Origin: Flavobacterium sp. UBA7680
Lineage (GTDB): Bacteria > Bacteroidota > Bacteroidia > Flavobacteriales > Flavobacteriaceae
DNA: 64,000 bases
Direction of reading: 5' to 3'
Assembly: GCF_002482975.1 (NCBI RefSeq)
Contig: NZ_DLHA01000050.1
Coordinates: forward strand, 299,184-363,183
Position 1 is the first letter of the stretch; the number at the start of each line of letters is the position of its first letter. The notes below the pieces were generated by a model that worked only from the letters and a program-made list of their open reading frames with translations, was not told where the DNA came from and made no database searches. The position numbers and the translations under genes are program-made. This document shows, piece by piece, positions 59,736-64,000 of the stretch.

Positions 59736-60623
59736 ATGAGCTTTATCTTAAAACATGTTGATGCTGTTGAGTCTATTTCTAGAGATGATTTTAAAAAGAA
59801 TTATTTAGATAAAAGGAAACCTTTAATTATAAAAGGACTAACAAAAGACTGGCCTGCAAGAGACAAATGGTCTACTGATTATTTTAAGCAAATTGCAGGA
59901 GATATTGAGGTAAAGTTGGTTGATAATTCTAAAGCAGATCCAACCAAAGTAATTAATGCTTCAATCGCCAGTATGAAATTTGGCGATTATCTCGATTTAA
60001 TAAAAAGAGAACCCACAGATTTGCGTATTTTTTTCTTCAATCTCTTCAAGCATAAACCTGAATTAGTTAATGATGTAAAAATACCAAAAGAATTAATGGG
60101 CGGTTTTATAGAAAGTATGCCTGCTATGTTTTTTGGCGGTTCAAATGCTGTTACTTTTTTACATTATGATATCGATTTGCCGCACCTTTTTCATACCCAT
60201 TTTGGAGGCCGAAAACATATTATACTTTTTGATTATAAATGGAAAAAACGGCTTTATTGTGTTCCAAATACCACTTATGCTTTAGAAGATTATGATGTCG
60301 CCAATCCCGATTTTGAAAAATTTCCTGCCCTAAAAGGTGTCGAAGGTTATGAAGTTTTTCTGGAACACGGAGATACTTTATTTATGCCAACCGGAATGTG
60401 GCACTGGATGCGTTATATTGATGGTTCTTTTTCGCTGAGTCTTCGCGCTTGGGATTCATCGATTACTCGGAAAATGGCTAGCGTTTGGAGTTTGTTCATG
60501 CATGGCGCAGTAGATAGCGCTATAAAAATTGTTTTTAGAGAACGTTATGCGATATGGCGTGAAAAACTAGCTTTTAAAATAGCGGAAAAGGAATTGAAAA
60601 AGGATTTGAAAAAAGCGAGCTAA
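59736..60623 (+). CDS. JmjC/cupin-like oxygenase family protein
   Basis: A 295-residue cytosolic protein of the cupin-8/JmjC-like family. It begins with VESISRDDFKKNYLDKRKPL and KGLTKDWPARDKWS, typical of the group. The iron site is probably the HxD in FLHYDIDLPH together with a distal His in PTGMWHWMRY; GGRKHIILFDYKWKKRL lies between them and suggests 2-oxoglutarate binding. Members hydroxylate proteins or small molecules, but the substrate is unknown. The last 35 residues are lysine-rich and helical (RERYAIWREKLAFKIAEKEL). It starts 86 bases after the permease gene and converges on the broken lipoprotein gene with one base between stops. Confidence 0.88.
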   Translation: MSFILKHVDAVESISRDDFKKNYLDKRKPLIIKGLTKDWPARDKWSTDYFKQIAGDIEVKLVDNSKADPTKVINASIASMKFGDYLDLIKREPTDLRIFFFNLFKHKPELVNDVKIPKELMGGFIESMPAMFFGGSNAVTFLHYDIDLPHLFHTHFGGRKHIILFDYKWKKRLYCVPNTTYALEDYDVANPDFEKFPALKGVEGYEVFLEHGDTLFMPTGMWHWMRYIDGSFSLSLRAWDSSITRKMASVWSLFMHGAVDSAIKIVFRERYAIWREKLAFKIAEKELKKDLKKAS

Positions 60624-60624
60624 T

Positions 60625-61242
60625 TTATTTTTTTGTCTTTTCTAGCTTTGGTTTTATGAAAGGAAATGTAATTCTATTTTTATCCCAATTAATATCTTCC
60701 GAGTTATAAAATTCATTGTTTTTCTTGTGTTTCAAGACAGTATCTTCTTCTTGTGTTGTTCTCCTTATATTGTAATAATCTCCGTATTTTTCTTGTGACT
60801 TTAATGCCTTTTCTAAAACAAAAAAAGATTCTGATTGTAAAGTATCAGTTTTAGAACATATGTAAGTGATATTTTTGAATTTTTGTTTATAATTTGCTTT
60901 TATAAAATCGGATATATTGTTAGTGGGTATTTCGATCAAATCTTTTGGTTGTAAATCAATAAAGTTTGGAATTGTATCACTTTTTTTCCAATTTCCGCAA
61001 ATATGATTAATTTCGTCTCTTTGAAAATAGTATATTTTCGAATCAGTGTCTATTATAAAGGAATTTGTTCCATAATATAGCCGGCCAGGAATAGATGGAG
61101 GTAGCGGAACTGTGTCTTTGCCCCGAATTATTTCTTTATTATTCTGTGAAATAATCTAAGGAATATTTTCTTCTTGATTTTCTTTTTTACTACAATTCAA
61201 AAAGAAAAAACAAATCATGAAACCAATAAAAATTCTTGCCAT
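60625..61242 (-). pseudogene. Lipoprotein gene interrupted by in-frame TAG
   Basis: From ATG 61242 the frame reads MARIFIGFMICFFFLNCSKK, a lipoprotein signal with Cys17, then meets TAG at codon 29 (61156-61158), after which the same frame stays open to 60625. The complete 205-codon product would contain PLPPSIPGRLYYGTNSFIID, YYFQRDEINHICGNWKKSD and a lysine-rich C terminus (FIKPKLEKTKK). A downstream ATG at 60939 could only give the last 104 residues without a signal. I do not recognise the family. Either the stop is a recent nonsense mutation or a sequencing error; the frame is otherwise intact, which favours a recent event. Confidence 0.8.
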
Positions 61243-61318
61243 AGAAAATCAGATTTAAAATAAAGATATAAAAAATCCTAAGAATGTTTTTCTTTGGGAT
61301 TCATAAAGCAAAACGAGA

Positions 61319-61963
61319 ATGAAAGAGGAATTAATTAAAAAGGCAGTCTCAGAAATATTAAATCCAGTTTTTGAAACTACAAAACAATATTTGAAAATTT
61401 ATTCAATAAAACTGGAAAAAGAGACTCCAAAAATAGAACGAGTAGACTTTACCTCGTACATAGATACAAATGCTGTTTATTTCCCAATAAAAGAGGAGTT
61501 CTTTTTTCTTGTTGTGTACTTTTCCAAAGATAATAATGAAATAATAAATGTTGATACTGAAAATGCTACTCGAGTTTATTTAAAAGTCACTTCTGAAGTT
61601 TTGGATTTTGACCATCTTTCTGAGTTGACAATACTTCGGCCATTAACAGGTTGGAGTAATAATGATTTGCGCCCTAGCGGAAAAAGTAAATATGATTTTA
61701 GCTGTATGAAATTTGAACCAATAAAAAGTCAAGCCTATCAATTAGAATCTAAACTTGAATTGCTTTTAACTAGTTTAGAGCAAGATTTTGATGGAGTTAT
61801 AAATTTGACAAAAAAGGGGAACGCAATTATTTCTGTTTGTCTTAATCAATGTATTAGCGGAAACAAGGGAATTCATCTTGATGATAAGATAATTTCTAGA
61901 ATGAATAAATTGAATTTAGGGATTGATATAGATCAATATGTATATGGTAAGGAATTAAAGTAA
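61319..61963 (+). CDS. DUF4279-like protein
   Basis: A 214-residue cytosolic protein with no signal peptide. The C-terminal half (about 85-205) resembles DUF4279: RVYLKVTSEVLDFDHLSEL, then FEPIKSQAYQLESKLELLLT, LEQDFDGVINLTKKGNAIIS and SGNKGIHLDDKIISRMNKLN ending LGIDIDQYVYG. The N-terminal 80 residues are an extra domain I cannot name. Members of this family are scattered in accessory regions; some may be immunity proteins, but nothing here confirms it. It is followed by a bidirectional terminator. Confidence 0.75.
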   Translation: MKEELIKKAVSEILNPVFETTKQYLKIYSIKLEKETPKIERVDFTSYIDTNAVYFPIKEEFFFLVVYFSKDNNEIINVDTENATRVYLKVTSEVLDFDHLSELTILRPLTGWSNNDLRPSGKSKYDFSCMKFEPIKSQAYQLESKLELLLTSLEQDFDGVINLTKKGNAIISVCLNQCISGNKGIHLDDKIISRMNKLNLGIDIDQYVYGKELK

Positions 61964-61965
61964 AA

Positions 61966-61997
61966 AAAATCCCAAGAAGCAATTTTCTTGGGATTTT
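61966..61997. terminator. Bidirectional terminator between the DUF4279-like gene and accD
   Basis: AAAATCCCAAGAA (61966-61978) pairs with TTCTTGGGATTTT (61985-61997), 13 bp, loop GCAATT, with A/T runs outside. Confidence 0.9.
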
Positions 61998-62018
61998 CTA
62001 TTTTAAGTAGTTTTAAAA

Positions 62019-62873
62019 CTATCTAATATCATTATTTTGAATCAAATCGATATATAAGTTGATTTTATCTTTTAATTCTTTTCTAGGCGTTATAAAGTCT
62101 AGGAAACCGTGCTCTAAAAGAAACTCAGCTGTTTGAAAACCTTCTGGTAAATCTTTTCCTGTAGTATCACGAACAACACGAGGACCAGCAAAACCAATCA
62201 AAGCGCCCGGCTCAGAGATGTTGATGTCTCCTAACATTGCGTAAGATGCAGTTGTTCCACCCGTTGTTGGGTCTGTACAAAGAGAGATATAAGGTAATTT
62301 AGCTTCTGCTAATTGAGCTAGTTTTACAGAAGTTTTTGCTAATTGCATTAAAGAATAAGCAGCTTCCATCATACGAGCTCCACCAGATTTAGAAATCATA
62401 ACAAAAGGCAGTTTGTTTTTGATCGCGTGATCAATACCTCTTGCAATTTTTTCACCTACAACAGCTCCCATAGATCCGCCAATAAAGGCAAAATCCATAC
62501 AGCAAATTACAAGTTCTCTTCCTTTAGATTTTCCTACTCCCGTACGTACAGCGTCTTTAAGATGAGTTTTTTCCATTACATCTTTCAATCTTTCTGCATA
62601 TTTTTTTGTGTCCACAAAATGCAGAGGATCTTTTGATGTCATGTTTTTATCTAACTCAACAAATTCGTTGTTGTCGAATAAAATTTCAAAATAGGTTGCG
62701 CTTCCAATTCGAACGTGAAAATCATCTTCAGGGCTTACGAATAAGTTTCTTGCTAATTCGTCTGCATCAATAATTTTTCCTGTTGGAGATTTGTACCACA
62801 ATCCTTTCGGAACGTCCATCTTATCTTCTGTCGCGGTCGTAATCCCTTTTTCTTGTCTTTTAAACCAAGCCAT
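62019..62873 (-). CDS. accD: Acetyl-CoA carboxylase carboxyltransferase subunit beta, without zinc-finger cysteines
   Basis: A 284-residue subunit that, with AccA, moves the carboxyl group from biotin to acetyl-CoA in fatty-acid synthesis. Core segments are FAFIGGSMGAVVGEKIAR, PFVMISKSGGARMMEAAYSL, LCTDPTTGGTTASYAMLGD and ISEPGALIGFAGPRVVRDT. The N terminus keeps the shape GLWYKSPTGKIIDADELARN and LFVSPEDDFHVRIG, but the four cysteines that bind zinc in the E. coli enzyme are all absent. This seems to be a lineage trait rather than damage, because the surrounding residues are well ordered. It is 110 bases downstream of fbaA. Confidence 0.94.
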   Translation of the reverse strand: MAWFKRQEKGITTATEDKMDVPKGLWYKSPTGKIIDADELARNLFVSPEDDFHVRIGSATYFEILFDNNEFVELDKNMTSKDPLHFVDTKKYAERLKDVMEKTHLKDAVRTGVGKSKGRELVICCMDFAFIGGSMGAVVGEKIARGIDHAIKNKLPFVMISKSGGARMMEAAYSLMQLAKTSVKLAQLAEAKLPYISLCTDPTTGGTTASYAMLGDINISEPGALIGFAGPRVVRDTTGKDLPEGFQTAEFLLEHGFLDFITPRKELKDKINLYIDLIQNNDIR

Positions 62874-62930
62874 TTTTATAATTTTAGAATGTAGATTTTA
62901 AAGTTTAGATTTTTAATCTGATTCACAAAA

Positions 62931-62966
62931 TTAGATTTCAGGCTTTTTTAGAAGTCTGAAATCTAA
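62931..62966. repeat. Inverted repeat in the fbaA-accD spacer
   Basis: TTAGATTTCAG (62931-62941) and CTGAAATCTAA (62956-62966) form a perfect 11-bp stem with a 14-base T-rich spacer. Flanking tandem-like units (ATCTAAAATC, ATCTAAAATT) follow on one side. It is likely a weak terminator after fbaA or a small dispersed repeat. Confidence 0.55.
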
Positions 62967-62983
62967 AATCAAAAATCTAAAAT

Positions 62984-64000
62984 TTAAAGCGTATTTACGT
63001 TATTTAAATCTGCAAAAGCTTGTTCAAGTCTTGCATTGAATGTTACTTCGCTTTCACGAACCCATCTTCTTGGATCGTAATATTTTTTGTTTGGAGCATC
63101 AGCACCTTCTGGGTTACCAATTTGTGATTTTAAATAGTCAAGATTTTTAACCATATAATCACGGATTCCTTCAGTGTATGCAAACTGTAAATCAGTATCA
63201 ATGTTCATTTTGATAACTCCGTAGCTAATTCCTTCTCTGATTTCTTCAAGTGTAGAACCTGAACCTCCGTGGAAAACGAAATCAACTGGGTTGTGTCCTG
63301 TGTTGAATTTGTTTTGAACGAAATCCTGAGAATTTTTTAAGATTTTTGGAGTTAATTTTACGTTTCCTGGTTTGTAAACACCGTGAACGTTTCCAAAAGC
63401 AGCAGCAATTGTAAATTTAGGACTTACTTTAGATAATTCTTCGTAAGCATAAGCTACTTCTTCTGGCTGTGTGTATAATTTTGAGCTATCAACATCAGAG
63501 TTGTCAACACCATCTTCTTCACCACCTGTAATACCAAGTTCGATTTCTAATGTCATTCCCATTTTACTCATTCTAGCCAAATATTCTTTACAGATTTCAA
63601 TGTTCTCTTCGATTGGCTCCTCAGACAAATCGATCATGTGAGAACTAAATAATGGTTTTCCTGTTTCTGCAAAATGTTTTTCAGAAGCATCTAATAAACC
63701 ATCAATCCAAGGCAATAATTTTTTTGCACAGTGGTCAGTATGTAAAATTACAGTTGCTCCGTAAGCTTCTGCCAAAGTGTGAATATGTTTTGCTCCGGCG
63801 ATACCACCAGCGATAGCTGCTTTTTCACCTGCGTTAGATAAACCTTTTCCAGCGTTAAATTGTGCTCCTCCGTTTGAAAATTGAATGATAACTGGCGCAT
63901 TTAGTTTTGCTGCAGTTTCAAGAACTCCATTGATTGTGCTTGACCCAGTTACGTTAACTGCTGGTAAAGCAAAACCTTTTTCTTTTGCATAATTAAAAAT
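62984..64000 (-). CDS. fbaA: Class II fructose-bisphosphate aldolase, 5'-truncated by window edge
   Basis: A zinc-dependent aldolase cleaving fructose 1,6-bisphosphate in glycolysis. The frame is open to base 64000, so the start is outside the window; the codon at 63773-63775 is an internal TTG (LAEAYGATV). The part present (338 codons) starts IFNYAKEKGFALPAVNVTGS and includes ILHTDHCAKKL (metal His and catalytic Asp region), ELGITGGEEDGVDN, AAAFGNVHGVYKPGNV and FVFHGGSGSTLEEI, ending LEQAFADLNNVNTL. These motifs fit the class IIA long form. It is upstream of accD on the same strand. Confidence 0.96.
   Translation of the reverse strand: MFNYAKEKGFALPAVNVTGSSTINGVLETAAKLNAPVIIQFSNGGAQFNAGKGLSNAGEKAAIAGGIAGAKHIHTLAEAYGATVILHTDHCAKKLLPWIDGLLDASEKHFAETGKPLFSSHMIDLSEEPIEENIEICKEYLARMSKMGMTLEIELGITGGEEDGVDNSDVDSSKLYTQPEEVAYAYEELSKVSPKFTIAAAFGNVHGVYKPGNVKLTPKILKNSQDFVQNKFNTGHNPVDFVFHGGSGSTLEEIREGISYGVIKMNIDTDLQFAYTEGIRDYMVKNLDYLKSQIGNPEGADAPNKKYYDPRRWVRESEVTFNARLEQAFADLNNVNTL

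Noticed and set aside
60625..60939. A 104-residue gene starting at 60939
   Set aside because: The same frame continues upstream to a lipoprotein signal at 61242, interrupted by one TAG; the short ORF is the tail of that gene.
62984..63775. A short aldolase starting at 63775
   Set aside because: The codon there is an internal TTG; the frame continues to the window end with conserved aldolase sequence.

Overview
The window is AT-rich chromosomal DNA from a member of the Bacteroidota, most likely the genus Flavobacterium. The evidence is a short primary sigma factor without region 1.1, TANNTTTG-type promoter motifs, TonB-dependent receptors (TBDTs) with N-terminal STN and carboxypeptidase-regulatory-like domains, DUF4249 lipoproteins, an exosortase F pair, a HYC_CC_PP protein and an AccD without zinc-finger cysteines. 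The genus is inferred from family knowledge; no database was searched. I see no rRNA, tRNA, CRISPR array, prophage or intact insertion sequence.

Layout, 1-21 kb. The window opens inside a dipeptidyl peptidase IV gene, followed by two tandem POT peptide transporters; together they form a peptide-use module. Three tandem thioredoxin-like secreted proteins follow, two of which have lost the CxxC active site. A fossil of the comEC 3' end lies between copies two and three. A minus-strand block carries comEC, an NlpC/P60 lipoprotein, lpxB, a small membrane protein and surE. Next come a tail-specific protease, a secreted nuclease overlapping rpe at their 3' ends, a pair of DUF3857/transglutaminase-like proteins (the second appears catalytically dead), and rpoD.

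Layout, 21-42 kb. This is the accessory heart of the window. Two paralogous minus-strand operons (locus A 21.1-28.8 kb, locus B 35.2-41.6 kb) share the order unknown secreted protein, STN-type TBDT, DUF4249 lipoprotein, MG2-plus-plug-like protein. Locus A has a second DUF4249 gene. Between the loci lie a TPR histidine kinase with a LytTR response regulator, a 130-residue protein of unknown function, an HTH regulator, a protein with surface-repeat-like motifs, and a CDP-alcohol phosphatidyltransferase family protein. The loci look like outer-membrane uptake or surface systems in which DUF4249 takes the place a SusD would occupy. Their substrate is unknown.

Layout, 42-64 kb. Here are pnp and rpsO, a MORN-repeat protein, a free-methionine-sulfoxide-reductase-like GAF protein, and xrtF with its associated membrane protein. 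A putative metal (copper-like) module follows: HYC_CC_PP protein, TBDT with a CC motif in the plug region, and HMA-domain protein. After a DedA protein come a REP-like palindrome pair and the cell-shape cluster mreB-mreC-mreD-mrdA-rodA. The window ends with purH, a MacB-type permease, a JmjC/cupin-like protein, a lipoprotein gene broken by an in-frame TAG, a DUF4279-like protein, accD and the 5'-truncated fbaA.

The most interesting signals are the duplicated TBDT/DUF4249/MG2-plug loci around a two-component system, the comEC-tail fossil that records how the thioredoxin paralogues were duplicated, the paired loss of catalytic residues in tandem paralogues, and the REP-like element.
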